Origin: Pinirhizobacter soli | GTDB taxonomy: Bacteria > Pseudomonadota > Gammaproteobacteria > Xanthomonadales > Rhodanobacteraceae | DNA length: 64,000 nt | Direction: 5' to 3' | Assembly: GCF_015905305.1 (NCBI RefSeq) | Contig: NZ_JADZLQ010000002.1 | Coordinates: forward strand, 682,001-746,000 | Shown: piece by piece, positions 11,692-20,424 of the stretch | How the letters are laid out: the number at the start of each line of letters is the position of its first letter | Numbering within the stretch: position 1 is the stretch's first letter | Position numbers and translations under genes: made by a program | The notes under the pieces: generated by a model | Databases searched by the model: none | What the model saw: only the letters and a program-made list of their open reading frames with translations | What the model was told of the DNA's origin: nothing

Positions 11692-12193
11692 CGACACGGT
11701 CGAACACGTCTTGCCGGACGTGATGCTGCCAGGGCTGCGCCTGGTGTTCTGCGGTACCGCCGCGGGAACGCGCTCGGCCCAGGAGCGGGCGTATTACGCC
11801 CACCCCGGCAACATGTTCTGGCGCACCGTACACGGCGTGGGCCTGACGCCGCGTCTTCTTCGTCCCGAGGAATTCCTGTTGCTGCCGACCTTCGGCATCG
11901 GCCTCACCGACCTTGCCAAGCACCACCACGGCAACGATGACGAACTTCCCCGCGATGCCTTCGACGCCGCATCGCTTCGCCTGAAGATCGAGCGTTTCTC
12001 ACCACACGTGCTGGCCTTCACCAGCAAGAATGCAGCCCGTGCCTTCTACGGCCGCGACGTGGCCTTCGGCGAACAGCCCATCGCGCTTGGTACTACGCGC
12101 TGCTTCGTGCTGCCTTCACCGTCGGGCCAGGCGCGCGCTTCATGGCGGATCGAACCCTGGGCGGACGCGGCATCGGCCGCGCTCAGTCATTAA
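11684..12193 (+). CDS. Mismatch-specific uracil/thymine DNA glycosylase (Mug/TDG-like)
   Basis: Predicted base-excision repair enzyme removing U or T from mispairs. The 169-residue product resembles E. coli Mug in length and layout: LVFCGTAAGTRSAQ occupies the place of Mug motif I (GINPG), and AYYAHPGNMFWRTVHGVGLTPRLL matches the AHPxNxFW block. The catalytic Asn of classic Mug motif I is not present in the CGTAAG sequence, so this may be a divergent clade with another activity. It overlaps the upstream PP-loop gene by 8 nt and ends one nucleotide before the convergent cytochrome gene. Confidence 0.75.
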   Translation: MTDDTVEHVLPDVMLPGLRLVFCGTAAGTRSAQERAYYAHPGNMFWRTVHGVGLTPRLLRPEEFLLLPTFGIGLTDLAKHHHGNDDELPRDAFDAASLRLKIERFSPHVLAFTSKNAARAFYGRDVAFGEQPIALGTTRCFVLPSPSGQARASWRIEPWADAASAALSH

Positions 12194-12194
12194 A

Positions 12195-13427
12195 TCAATA
12201 CGTAGGCGTCGAACGGTACTTGCGCACGTCGTCGATCTGCACCGGTGGCGCGTTGTTGCCCCACGAGCGGCGGATGTAGGTGGTGACGTCGGCCACCTCC
12301 TGGTCGCTGAGCTTCTGGGCGAATGGCGGCATCGAATACGGACGGCGGTTGCCGGCCGTGACCGGGGCGAATCCACCGGAGAGCACGATGCGGATGGCGT
12401 TGACGCCGACCGGCTCCGCCACCGACGAATTGGCATCCAGCGGGGGATAGACACCGGCAACACCGGTGCCTGAGACGCCATGGCAATCGGCGCAGCTGTC
12501 GGCGTAGATCTTCTGCCCGCGCGCCATCGATGCACTGGCGTCGATGTCGTTGCCCTGATCGGGCGCGGGGCGCGGCGGCAGCGATTGCAGGTAGGTGGCA
12601 ATGGCGGCAAGGTCGTCGTCGGACAGGTACTGCGTGCTCATCTGCACCACTTCGGCCATCGGGCCAAATGCGGTGCCACGTGCCGAACGACCGGTCTTGA
12701 GAAGGTCGACGATGTCCTGCTGGCGGAAGTTGGCCAGGCCTCCCCCTTTGGCCATACTGAGGTCGGATGCGTACCAGTCCTGCACCGGAATCAGGCCTCC
12801 GGCCAGGCGCGGTGAACTCACCGTGGCGCCCAGCGAATTGCGCGCCGTGTGGCAATCGTTGCAGTGGCCAGGCCCCTGCACCAGGTAGGCGCCCCGGTTC
12901 CATGCCGCGGACTTCGACGGGTCGGGGACATATTCGCCCTTGTCGAAATAAAGCAGGCGCCAGGCGCTCATCAACGAGCGCATGCTGTATGGCCAGCTCA
13001 GCTGCGGCTCGTCGTTCTTGCGCGATACCCTCGCCACCGTGCCCAGGAAATCGTAAACGGCGTCGACGTCCGCGCGCGTCATCCTGGTGTACGAGGTGAA
13101 CGGGAACGCCGGGTACAGCAAGGTGCCATCCCGCGATACGCCCTCGTGCATCGCAAGGTAGAACTCGTCCTTTGTCCAAGCGCCAATGCCAGTGGCGCGA
13201 TCGAAGGTAATGTTGGGCGTGGGGATGCCGCCGAACGGCGTGCCCACGACGCGGCCGCCTGCAAAGGGCGCACCGTTGAGGGCGGTATGGCATGAGGCGC
13301 AATCACCGGCGGTGGCGAGGTAGCGGCCACGCTCTACCGACGCCGGATCCGCATGGGCCACGGCAAACCCCGCCAACACCATGCCCAGGGCGAGCGCGGC
13401 GCGGAACGCGATGTTCGATGCGCGCAT
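12195..13427 (-). CDS. Triheme cytochrome c, dehydrogenase-subunit type
   Basis: Periplasmic or membrane-associated cytochrome of 410 residues with a Sec signal peptide (1-26, ending AVAHA) and three heme sites: CASCH (43-47), CNDCH (189-193) and CADCH (312-316). This layout matches the cytochrome subunit of membrane-bound alcohol, gluconate or sorbitol dehydrogenases, which pass electrons from a flavin or quinoprotein subunit to ubiquinone or an oxidase. No such dehydrogenase subunit lies nearby. GGGAGC precedes the ATG. It lies four bases downstream of the diheme cytochrome gene and is surely co-transcribed with it. Confidence 0.88.
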   Translation of the reverse strand: MRASNIAFRAALALGMVLAGFAVAHADPASVERGRYLATAGDCASCHTALNGAPFAGGRVVGTPFGGIPTPNITFDRATGIGAWTKDEFYLAMHEGVSRDGTLLYPAFPFTSYTRMTRADVDAVYDFLGTVARVSRKNDEPQLSWPYSMRSLMSAWRLLYFDKGEYVPDPSKSAAWNRGAYLVQGPGHCNDCHTARNSLGATVSSPRLAGGLIPVQDWYASDLSMAKGGGLANFRQQDIVDLLKTGRSARGTAFGPMAEVVQMSTQYLSDDDLAAIATYLQSLPPRPAPDQGNDIDASASMARGQKIYADSCADCHGVSGTGVAGVYPPLDANSSVAEPVGVNAIRIVLSGGFAPVTAGNRRPYSMPPFAQKLSDQEVADVTTYIRRSWGNNAPPVQIDDVRKYRSTPTY

Positions 13428-13431
13428 GGTG

Positions 13432-14145
13432 TTAGCTCCCTACGCTGCCGCAACGAAGCGGCATGGTGACCGAACCCGCCGCCTGGGGGCGCGGGTCATC
13501 TGGAATCGGATGCGATGCAAGGTAGGCCGCGGCAGCGCTGATGTCGGCATCGGAAAGATGGCTGACGATGGTGGCCATGCAATCGGGCGCGGCGGCGCGG
13601 CGCGTGTCGGTGCGCCAGGAACCCAGCTGGGCGCTGAGGTAGTCGTATGGCAGGCCTATCAGCCCGGGAATGTCCGGCTGCACACCGGTTAGGTTGCTGC
13701 CGTGGCATGCGGTGCACGCCGGCACGCCGCGGGCCTTGTCGCCTTGCGTCACCAGTTGCTCGCCACGTGCTTTCTGCGCCGCCGTCATGGAGGGCACCGG
13801 ATGGGTTCGGTAGGGCACGTCCTGGGCGGCGAAGTAACCAGCGATCTCGCGCAGGTAGTCGTCATCCAGCGGACGCACGGTGTATTCCATGATCGCGTAG
13901 TGGCGCAGGCCGTTGCGGAAGTCCTGCAGCTGCCGCACCAGATAGCCTTGCGGCTTGCCCGCCAGGCGCGGGAAGAACGCATTGTCGGAGCCCTCGCCGG
14001 ACTCGCCATGGCAGGCCGTGCAGCTGGCGATGCGTTGCTTGAGCGTGTCGGGCACCTTGGGCGCGTCGGTCGGCGCGGCATGCGCGGCCATGCCCGTACT
14101 GAGCAGCGCCAACAACATCGCAGCGCAACACAACAAGCGGCTCAT
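13432..14145 (-). CDS. Diheme cytochrome c (c4-like)
   Basis: Exported cytochrome of 237 residues with a signal peptide (1-23) and two CTACH heme motifs at 42-46 and 144-148, each opening a class I cytochrome domain. The two-domain layout and the blocks PRLAGKPQGYLVRQLQDFRNGLR and GLPYDYLSAQL resemble cytochrome c4, an electron shuttle to terminal oxidases. AAGGAA precedes the ATG. It is first of a two-gene operon with the triheme cytochrome; together they could carry electrons from an unlinked periplasmic dehydrogenase. Confidence 0.88.
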   Translation of the reverse strand: MSRLLCCAAMLLALLSTGMAAHAAPTDAPKVPDTLKQRIASCTACHGESGEGSDNAFFPRLAGKPQGYLVRQLQDFRNGLRHYAIMEYTVRPLDDDYLREIAGYFAAQDVPYRTHPVPSMTAAQKARGEQLVTQGDKARGVPACTACHGSNLTGVQPDIPGLIGLPYDYLSAQLGSWRTDTRRAAAPDCMATIVSHLSDADISAAAAYLASHPIPDDPRPQAAGSVTMPLRCGSVGS

Positions 14146-14246
14146 GGCTTTTCCTTGAGTGGCAGCGACTGCTTGGGCTTCAGTAGATTGTAAACGCCGC
14201 CCGTAGTGCTAACGTGAGACAGATCGCCGCATAGGGGAATCCAACG

Positions 14247-15833
14247 ATGACACGTCGCGTCTTGCCGCTGCTCCTGGCCATGGCCTGGACCCTCCCCGCA
14301 CTCGCCGCCCCGCCGGCACCGCTTCCCGACGACACAGCCTTTGCCTCCATCGCACAATTGAAGGAGCGCTTTGCCCGGGGCGAGCTCACACCCGCGCAGC
14401 TGACCGAGCTTTTCCTCACCCGCATCGCCACGCTCGACCAGGCCGGCCCGCGCGTCAATGCCGTACTCGAACAGAACCCCGATGCACTGGCCATCGCGCG
14501 CGCCACCAAGCCCGGCAAGGGATCCCTGGCCGGCATCCCGATCCTGCTGAAGGACAACCTGGACACCGGCGACCGCATGCAGACCACCGCAGGCTCCCTG
14601 GCCCTGGCCGGTCCCCCGGCGCCTGCCGATTCCACGGTGGCTGCGAAGCTTCGCAAGGCCGGCGCCGTGATCCTGGGCAAGACCAACCTGTCCGAGTGGG
14701 CGAACATGCGCTCCAACCACGCCACCAGCGGCTGGAGCGGCCGGGGCGGCCTTACCCGCAGTCCCTACGCCCTGGACCGCAATCCCTGTGGCTCGAGCGC
14801 CGGTTCCGGCGCCGCGGTGGCGGCAGGCTTCGCCACCGTCGCTATCGGTACCGAGACCGACGGCTCGATCATCTGCCCGGCCTCGGCCAATGGCATCGTG
14901 GGTATCAAGCCCACGTTGGGGCTGGTCAGCCGCGCCGGCATCGTGCCCATCGCGCATAGCCAGGACACCGCCGGTCCCATGGCGCGCAGCGTGGCCGACG
15001 CCGCCGCGGTGCTCGGCGCCATCGCCGGCAGCGACCCGCGCGACCCGGCCACCGTGGATGCCAACAAGCACGCCACCGACTACACGAAATTCCTCGACCC
15101 GAACGCCCTGCGCGGCAAGCGCATCGGCGTGGTCCGTGCACTGGCCGGCATCGAACCCAACGCCGACCGCGAACTGGATGCCACCATCGAAGTGCTGCGC
15201 CAGCAAGGCGCGACCATCGTCGATCCCGTGGTCATTCCGCATTTGAATGAGCTGAGCAACTACGAGTTGCCGATCCTGCTTACCGAGTTCAAGCACGACA
15301 TCAAGGCCTATCTTGATACGCGCAAGGGTCTGGCCGTCCACGACCTGGCCGACCTCATCGCTTTCAATAACAAGGAAGCCGCCCGCGAGATGCCCTGGTT
15401 CGGGCAGGAACTGTTCGAACAGGCACAGGCCAAGCCACCGCTCACCGACCCTGGGTACCTCAAGCAACAGGCCGACGCCAAGCGCCTGGCCGGCCCCGAA
15501 GGCATCGATGCAGCACTCGCCGCCGACAAGCTCGATGCCCTGCTCGCCCCCACCTGGGGCCCGACCTTCGTCAACGACCTGGTGCTGGGCGACCATGTAG
15601 TAAGCGGCGATCCCACCGTCGGCGGCCCTTCCGCCCCCGCCGCCATCGCCGGCTACCCGTCGATCACCGTGCCGTCCGGCTTCGCCCACGGTCTGCCGGT
15701 GGGGATCATGTTCTTCGGCACCAAGTGGTCCGAACCCACCCTGATCGGCATCGCCTACAGCTTTGAGATACACCGCCCGGCGTACCAGCGTCCGAAATTC
15801 CTCGATACGGTGGGTGGTACGCCTGTCAGGTGA
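14247..15833 (+). CDS. Exported amidase (amidase-signature family)
   Basis: Hydrolase of the GatA/amidase-signature superfamily, 528 residues, with a clear signal peptide (MTRRVLPLLLAMAWTLPALA), so it is probably periplasmic and unlikely to be the tRNA-dependent GatA. The Ser-cisSer-Lys triad is intact: K102 in GIPILLKDN, S183/S184 in CGSSAGSG, and S207 in GTETDGSIICPAS. The closing block SFEIHRPAYQRPKFL is typical of the family and lies within the 79 bases shared antisense with the convergent membrane gene. The substrate is unknown. Confidence 0.9.
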   Translation: MTRRVLPLLLAMAWTLPALAAPPAPLPDDTAFASIAQLKERFARGELTPAQLTELFLTRIATLDQAGPRVNAVLEQNPDALAIARATKPGKGSLAGIPILLKDNLDTGDRMQTTAGSLALAGPPAPADSTVAAKLRKAGAVILGKTNLSEWANMRSNHATSGWSGRGGLTRSPYALDRNPCGSSAGSGAAVAAGFATVAIGTETDGSIICPASANGIVGIKPTLGLVSRAGIVPIAHSQDTAGPMARSVADAAAVLGAIAGSDPRDPATVDANKHATDYTKFLDPNALRGKRIGVVRALAGIEPNADRELDATIEVLRQQGATIVDPVVIPHLNELSNYELPILLTEFKHDIKAYLDTRKGLAVHDLADLIAFNNKEAAREMPWFGQELFEQAQAKPPLTDPGYLKQQADAKRLAGPEGIDAALAADKLDALLAPTWGPTFVNDLVLGDHVVSGDPTVGGPSAPAAIAGYPSITVPSGFAHGLPVGIMFFGTKWSEPTLIGIAYSFEIHRPAYQRPKFLDTVGGTPVR

Positions 15834-17575
15834 CAACGCACGGCGTTACCAGGCTCTCCATCCGGGGCAGCGATCCAACCGGTGCTCCCAATGTCGCCTC
15901 GCTGCACCAGCTTGAGATAGGGAGAGAGATAGCCCGCCACATCGCCCCTGGAGAAGTCGTACACCAGGGGCGCTGAAGTGAGATAGCGGATCCACATACC
16001 GTAGTAGAACGGTTGCGGCGTCGGGCCGATGAGAAAGCTATCCACGTCGTCGTTCTGGTCAAGCCATTTGCCAAGCGCTATCAGGTCCGCCGACACGTGC
16101 CGCTGTTTGGCAACACGCCATGATTTTTCGATCATCAAGCCCGTCTTGAGCGTGACGACGGCAACGACCACCACTAGTCCACACCTGACCATCCTGTAGA
16201 AGCACGCGGAAGTTTCCGCCGCCAACGCGTGGGTCGCGCTTCCTACAAGGACACCAAGGTGCAAGGTCACGAAGTATCCCGCGAGGCGAAACCCTCCGTA
16301 GTCGAAACCCTTGATCAGCATTGCTACCTGGGCTGCCGCAAATACAATGAGTACCGCCGCATACAACGCGCGGGCATCTGGAAGACTGGTGTGAATGCGT
16401 CGCCGATGTCTCAGGCATAGAGCAAACGCGACCAATGCCAACAGGAACAACGGAACGCCTTCGGCGATATCGCCATGCAGGGAACCGTCGTTCGACCCTC
16501 CAATGCCTAGCGTCGTGGCATAGACGACGAAAGCCGCCTTCGCTGCCCATGGAACGACGAGACATCCAAGCAGCAACTCCATTCCGATGGTGCCGATCTT
16601 TCGTACGAAGTCCGTCGCTCCTGCAAGCATTTCGATAACGATGGCAAGTACGCGACACGCCATCACGAACACCAGGAGTTCCGGGTAACCGCCCAGGAGG
16701 CTCGCAACGAACAACGCACCCAGGACCATTCTGACCCGCGTGTTGCGAACCAGGACCAGCGCCACGTAGGCCGTGGCGGGTGCAAGATTCAAGTTATTGG
16801 CGAAATTGGAATTGATCGCCACATATGCCAGCGCGGGACATGCAAACACCATGATCGCCATCGCCCATGGCGATGCCTTCGCTTCATTGCGTCGCCGGTG
16901 CCGCACCATGGCGAGCACGGACAGTCCCGCCAACAGCAATCCGGCCCCTTGCACGGCGTTATAGAGATAGAGGGGATCCTTTCCTGAAAGCGCCGAAAGC
17001 CATGCCAGGTAGCCTTCGGCAGCAGGGCGCGGTTGCGTGGCTTCGGCACCAAAATAGCTGCGCGAAATGCTGTAGACGGGATCGTCCGGCGAGAAATCTG
17101 GCTCGCCGAAAAATGCATGTCCGATCATGTAGCGGGCATTGGAGGTGAAGGTGAAACTGTCCGCGTTTCGCGATCCTTCGAACTGAAGCGCGCCTCCGGC
17201 AAGGATCGGAACATTGATCAGGACGACGATCATCATGCCCGTGCCAAGGAAGGCGGCCACGGCACGCCGCTGCGCGCATAGAAGGCGCCAGATGTTACGT
17301 CGTATCTTCGCAGGCGCCCACAATGCGGTGAGGGCGAACCCCGTTCCCACGGCCATCCAGGGCGCCGCGATGCCGATGGGGAGCCACATCTGCACAGCCC
17401 GGCAAGCGATCAGGATGACCCCCATCCCGATGGCGGCGGCGAATCCCAACCGGCCCACGCCCTGCCCCACACCCAGCCTCACGGCAACCGGCAAACCCAG
17501 CGCAAGCGGCAGCGCGCACGCCACGCATAGCGTGGCGAGAAAAAACAGCGATGTATCCACGATCCTCCGGCCCAT
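15755..17575 (-). CDS. Polytopic membrane protein, possibly glycosyltransferase-like
   Basis: A 606-residue protein with about a dozen hydrophobic segments and a soluble C-terminal part of about 110 residues. I do not recognise a characterised family; the general build (multi-TM, large first periplasmic loop with RNADSFTFTSNARYMIGHAFFGEPDF) recalls lipid-linked sugar glycosyltransferases of the GT39/GT83 type. The DNA is visibly less GC-rich than its neighbours, with more A/T-ending codons, suggesting later acquisition. Its last 26 codons overlap the convergent amidase gene, so the stop may have been displaced by loss of the original 3' end. Confidence 0.65.
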   Translation of the reverse strand: MGRRIVDTSLFFLATLCVACALPLALGLPVAVRLGVGQGVGRLGFAAAIGMGVILIACRAVQMWLPIGIAAPWMAVGTGFALTALWAPAKIRRNIWRLLCAQRRAVAAFLGTGMMIVVLINVPILAGGALQFEGSRNADSFTFTSNARYMIGHAFFGEPDFSPDDPVYSISRSYFGAEATQPRPAAEGYLAWLSALSGKDPLYLYNAVQGAGLLLAGLSVLAMVRHRRRNEAKASPWAMAIMVFACPALAYVAINSNFANNLNLAPATAYVALVLVRNTRVRMVLGALFVASLLGGYPELLVFVMACRVLAIVIEMLAGATDFVRKIGTIGMELLLGCLVVPWAAKAAFVVYATTLGIGGSNDGSLHGDIAEGVPLFLLALVAFALCLRHRRRIHTSLPDARALYAAVLIVFAAAQVAMLIKGFDYGGFRLAGYFVTLHLGVLVGSATHALAAETSACFYRMVRCGLVVVVAVVTLKTGLMIEKSWRVAKQRHVSADLIALGKWLDQNDDVDSFLIGPTPQPFYYGMWIRYLTSAPLVYDFSRGDVAGYLSPYLKLVQRGDIGSTGWIAAPDGEPGNAVRCHLTGVPPTVSRNFGRWYAGRCISKL

Positions 17576-17606
17576 TCCGTGGGCTGTGCAATGTCCTTAT
17601 CCGAGG

Positions 17607-17642
17607 GTCCTTCGCGCACCCCAATCTTTGGGGCTGAAGGAC
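17607..17642 (-). terminator. Two-tier hairpin between rhomboid gene and membrane gene
   Basis: An outer stem GTCCTTC/GAAGGAC encloses an inner stem CCCCAA/TTGGGG with a three-base loop, just after the rhomboid stop codon. It lacks a T tract, so it may be a Rho-assisted or mRNA-stabilising structure. Confidence 0.5.
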
Positions 17643-17648
17643 AGTGTC

Positions 17649-18293
17649 TTAACGCATCAACCGCCGACGTGGCTTGATCGGAAACTTCCCGCGCCAGTAT
17701 TCGATCAGCAGGTAGCCGCCCAGCATGCCGCCCAGGTGAGCGAAATGGGCCACGCCTGCCTGCGTGCCGGTGATGCCGAAGAAAAGTTCGACCGCGGCAT
17801 AGCCGGTGACGAAAAGCCAGGCGGGCATCGGTATGGGGATCAGCATCAGCATGATCTTCTCGTGCGGATACATCATGCCGAAGGCCAGCAGCAGGCCGAA
17901 GATGGCCCCTGATGCACCGACCGTCGGGAACATCTGGCCGTTCTCGAAGAAGTACATGAATGCGAGTTGGCACAGCCCCGCGGTGAGCAGGCACACGAAG
18001 TAGTACAGCAGGAACTGCTTTTCGCCGAACAGGCGCTCGATCTGGCCACCAAACATGAAAAGCGCCAGCATGTTGAACAACAGGTGCATCGCATTGCCGT
18101 GCATGAACGCGTAGGTCACCACCTGCCATATCTGAAACAGACCCGGCCCGACCATACCGTCGCTCAAGTCCGGACCCAACGGCCACAGGGCGAAATAGAC
18201 GACCATGAATTCGCTTGCCAGCTGCTGCAGCAGGAAAACGGCGATATTGGCAATCAACAGGGCGCGGGTAATCGGCGGCAGGTCAAACGGCAT
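17649..18293 (-). CDS. Rhomboid family intramembrane serine protease
   Basis: Six-TM membrane protease cutting transmembrane substrates within the bilayer, 214 residues. The catalytic serine S128 sits in VGASGAIFG and the catalytic histidine H186 in AHLGGMLGGYL; the oxyanion-side HLLFNM motif with N74 and the L1-loop region are present. The MPFDLPPITRALLIANIAVF start matches related proteins. It lies 24 nt after the permease start region on the opposite side of a short gap and is probably transcribed independently. Physiological substrates are unknown. Confidence 0.93.
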   Translation of the reverse strand: MPFDLPPITRALLIANIAVFLLQQLASEFMVVYFALWPLGPDLSDGMVGPGLFQIWQVVTYAFMHGNAMHLLFNMLALFMFGGQIERLFGEKQFLLYYFVCLLTAGLCQLAFMYFFENGQMFPTVGASGAIFGLLLAFGMMYPHEKIMLMLIPIPMPAWLFVTGYAAVELFFGITGTQAGVAHFAHLGGMLGGYLLIEYWRGKFPIKPRRRLMR

Positions 18294-18317
18294 GGCAAAT
18301 CCAGCGTAAGCGATGGC

Positions 18318-19970
18318 CTAGGGTAACCGAGAACCCTTGGGCGGCGCGGGCACGAAGGACAACCCCGCCAGCACCAGGGCAAGCACCACATAGGCCAGGG
18401 TGAAAGGATGGACCAGGGCGCGCAGGTCCCCGGTGAGCGCCCATGGCAGGTACACGCCGCCGGCAAGCTGGGCTGAGTGGATCACGCCGAAGGCAGTAAG
18501 CAAGGACCCGAGCAGGGCGATCGCCGCGGCCCGCCGTGGCCGGCCGTCGATCATCGCCACCACCAGGCTGGCCCACAGCATCGAGGTGATGATGAAGCCG
18601 TTGCCAAGCATCGTCACCACGGCCAGGTCCGGCAAGCCGTGCGCCGCCGAGGCGTAAAGCTCGGCGAAATGCGCCGGGGGCACCAAGGCCGGATCGCTCA
18701 GCTTGATCGTGAGCAGGCGCGCAATGGCCGGAAAGAACGCCACCACCACCGCCGGCCAGTGGCGTTGCGGCGTGGCCTGGAAGGCCTGGGTGCTGATGCT
18801 CATCGCCACGTACACGAGGATCGGTGCCAGCACGCATAGCGGCAGCCACTGCACCAGCCCCGAGAGCACGCCCAGGGCGCCGCCGATGCCCACCAGCAGT
18901 CCCGTGACCAGCGTGTAGCCGCTGCCCGCACCCATCCCCTTGTAGGCGGGCTGGCCGATGTACGGCGTGGTTTGCGCCACGCCGCCGCAAATGCCTGCCA
19001 CCAGCGTCGCCAGGGCCTCCACCAGCAGGATGTCCCGTGTGCGGTAATCGTCACCCGCGGCGCGGGCACTCTCGCTGACGTTGATGCCGCCGACGACCAT
19101 CAGCAGGCCGAAAGGAAGCAGCAGCGGAAGGTACGGCACGGTTGCAGGCAATCCCGCGACGAATCCCAGCGATGGCCAGGGCAGCGCGGGCTGCCACTGC
19201 CAGGCCACCGGCGGCTGGTAACCCGTCCCGAGCAGTCCCGCCGGCCCAAGTCCGTAATACAGCGCCACACCCACCACGAACGCCACCAGTACTCCGGGCA
19301 TGCGCCCGGGCATCGGCCCATGCGCCACCAGCGCATAGAGCACCACGCCAAGACCCGCCAGGCCGACCACCGGCACCTTCATGATTTCCACCAGCGGCAG
19401 GAAGCCCATCAGCATGAGCGCGATGCCCGCGATGGAGCCAAGCAGGCCCGCGCGCGGCACCCAGCGCTGGACGGTATCGCCGGGGAACGACAAGACGAAC
19501 TTGAGCACGCCCATCACCACCAGGCCCGCCATGCCCAGCTGCCACGTGGCGATACCGGCATCATGAGGAGCCATGCCCGCGTGCAGGTAGCCCTGGTAGG
19601 CCGGCCCCAGCACCACCAGGGGCATGGCGATGCTGGTGGGAGCGTCCAGGCCCAATGGCATCGCAGTGACATCATCGCGCCCGGTTCGCGCGGCCAGGCG
19701 CCGGGCCATCACGGTATAGGCCAGGTTCCCCAGCAACACCCCCAGCGCCGTACCCGGAAACATCCGTTCGAAGACGATATCCGCAGGAAACTGGAAGATC
19801 ACGATCAAGGCGGTGGAAAGAAAAGCCAGGATCGACAGGTTGTCGACGATCAGCCCGAGCACCCCGTTGAGGTCGCCGGCACGGAACCAGGCGCGCGGCG
19901 CGCTCAGAACGATACCTGGGCGGGTGTGGTCACGCGAAGTACCGATTTGTCGCCGGTCCTGGTCTTCCAT
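18318..19970 (-). CDS. NCS2-like xanthine/uracil/guanine permease family transporter
   Basis: Inner-membrane permease with about 12-14 hydrophobic segments, related to the AzgA/NCS2 superfamily. Visible family blocks are WFRAGDLNGVLGLIVDNL near the N-terminus, PLGLDAPTS, VGGINVSESARAAGDDYRTRDILLVEALATLVAGICGGVAQTTPYIGQPAYK and QWLPLCVLAPILVYVAM. The substrate is not determined; purines are only the family default. The start is uncertain: conserved sequence begins near 19900, where no ATG, GTG or TTG exists in frame. The first in-frame ATG is at 19970, 67 nt inside the lipoprotein gene; a CTG at 19907 is the other option. Confidence 0.78.
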   Translation of the reverse strand: MEDQDRRQIGTSRDHTRPGIVLSAPRAWFRAGDLNGVLGLIVDNLSILAFLSTALIVIFQFPADIVFERMFPGTALGVLLGNLAYTVMARRLAARTGRDDVTAMPLGLDAPTSIAMPLVVLGPAYQGYLHAGMAPHDAGIATWQLGMAGLVVMGVLKFVLSFPGDTVQRWVPRAGLLGSIAGIALMLMGFLPLVEIMKVPVVGLAGLGVVLYALVAHGPMPGRMPGVLVAFVVGVALYYGLGPAGLLGTGYQPPVAWQWQPALPWPSLGFVAGLPATVPYLPLLLPFGLLMVVGGINVSESARAAGDDYRTRDILLVEALATLVAGICGGVAQTTPYIGQPAYKGMGAGSGYTLVTGLLVGIGGALGVLSGLVQWLPLCVLAPILVYVAMSISTQAFQATPQRHWPAVVVAFFPAIARLLTIKLSDPALVPPAHFAELYASAAHGLPDLAVVTMLGNGFIITSMLWASLVVAMIDGRPRRAAAIALLGSLLTAFGVIHSAQLAGGVYLPWALTGDLRALVHPFTLAYVVLALVLAGLSFVPAPPKGSRLP

Positions 19971-20332
19971 GCGCTGCGGATCGCCTCGATCTTCGCCCGG
20001 TTGTCCGCGGTGTCGGGGTAGTCGATCACCAGCATTTTCGAACGCAGGCGCTCTGGCGCGGCAGCGCCCGTATCCTGCCATTGCCCATACACGTCGAGCA
20101 CCGACAGCCCATCGGGGAAGCGCGGCGTCACTTCGGTATCAAGGAAGGCGCGCCAGGCATCTTCGCCCACGCCGGTGTTGCCGCCCTCGTCACCCAGGCC
20201 GAAATAGAGCCGCGTATCCACCCAGCCCGCCGTCGCCGCCGGGTGCGCCGGGTCCCCATGAAAGGTGGAAGGCGTGGCGCAGCCCGCGAGGGCGGCCAGG
20301 GCAAGCATGGGCAGGAATGCGCGAAGGCTCAT
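19904..20332 (-). CDS. DUF3574 family lipoprotein
   Basis: A 142-residue predicted outer- or inner-membrane lipoprotein. The lipobox LAGC places the lipidated cysteine at residue 18 after a hydrophobic leader. The mature part (GWVDTRLYFGLGDEGG...FLDTEVTPRFPDGLSVLDVYGQW) matches the DUF3574 family, of unknown function. Its 3' end abuts or overlaps the permease gene downstream, so the two are probably co-transcribed and translationally coupled. Nothing visible links it to transport. Confidence 0.8.
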   Translation of the reverse strand: MSLRAFLPMLALAALAGCATPSTFHGDPAHPAATAGWVDTRLYFGLGDEGGNTGVGEDAWRAFLDTEVTPRFPDGLSVLDVYGQWQDTGAAAPERLRSKMLVIDYPDTADNRAKIEAIRSAWKTRTGDKSVLRVTTPAQVSF

Positions 20333-20368
20333 GCCTCAAGTATCGACAGGCGCGTGCTGCAAGGCAAC

Positions 20369-20397
20369 AAAAAAAACGGTCCGCGAGCGGACCGTTT
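20369..20397 (-). terminator. Intrinsic terminator of the NlpC/P60 gene
   Basis: Reading the minus strand, an inverted repeat AAACGGTCCGC / GCGGACCGTTT is followed by eight T residues. It lies 28 bases after the stop of the NlpC/P60 gene. Confidence 0.9.
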
Positions 20398-20424
20398 CGG
20401 AACATCCAAGACAACGGATTTCAA

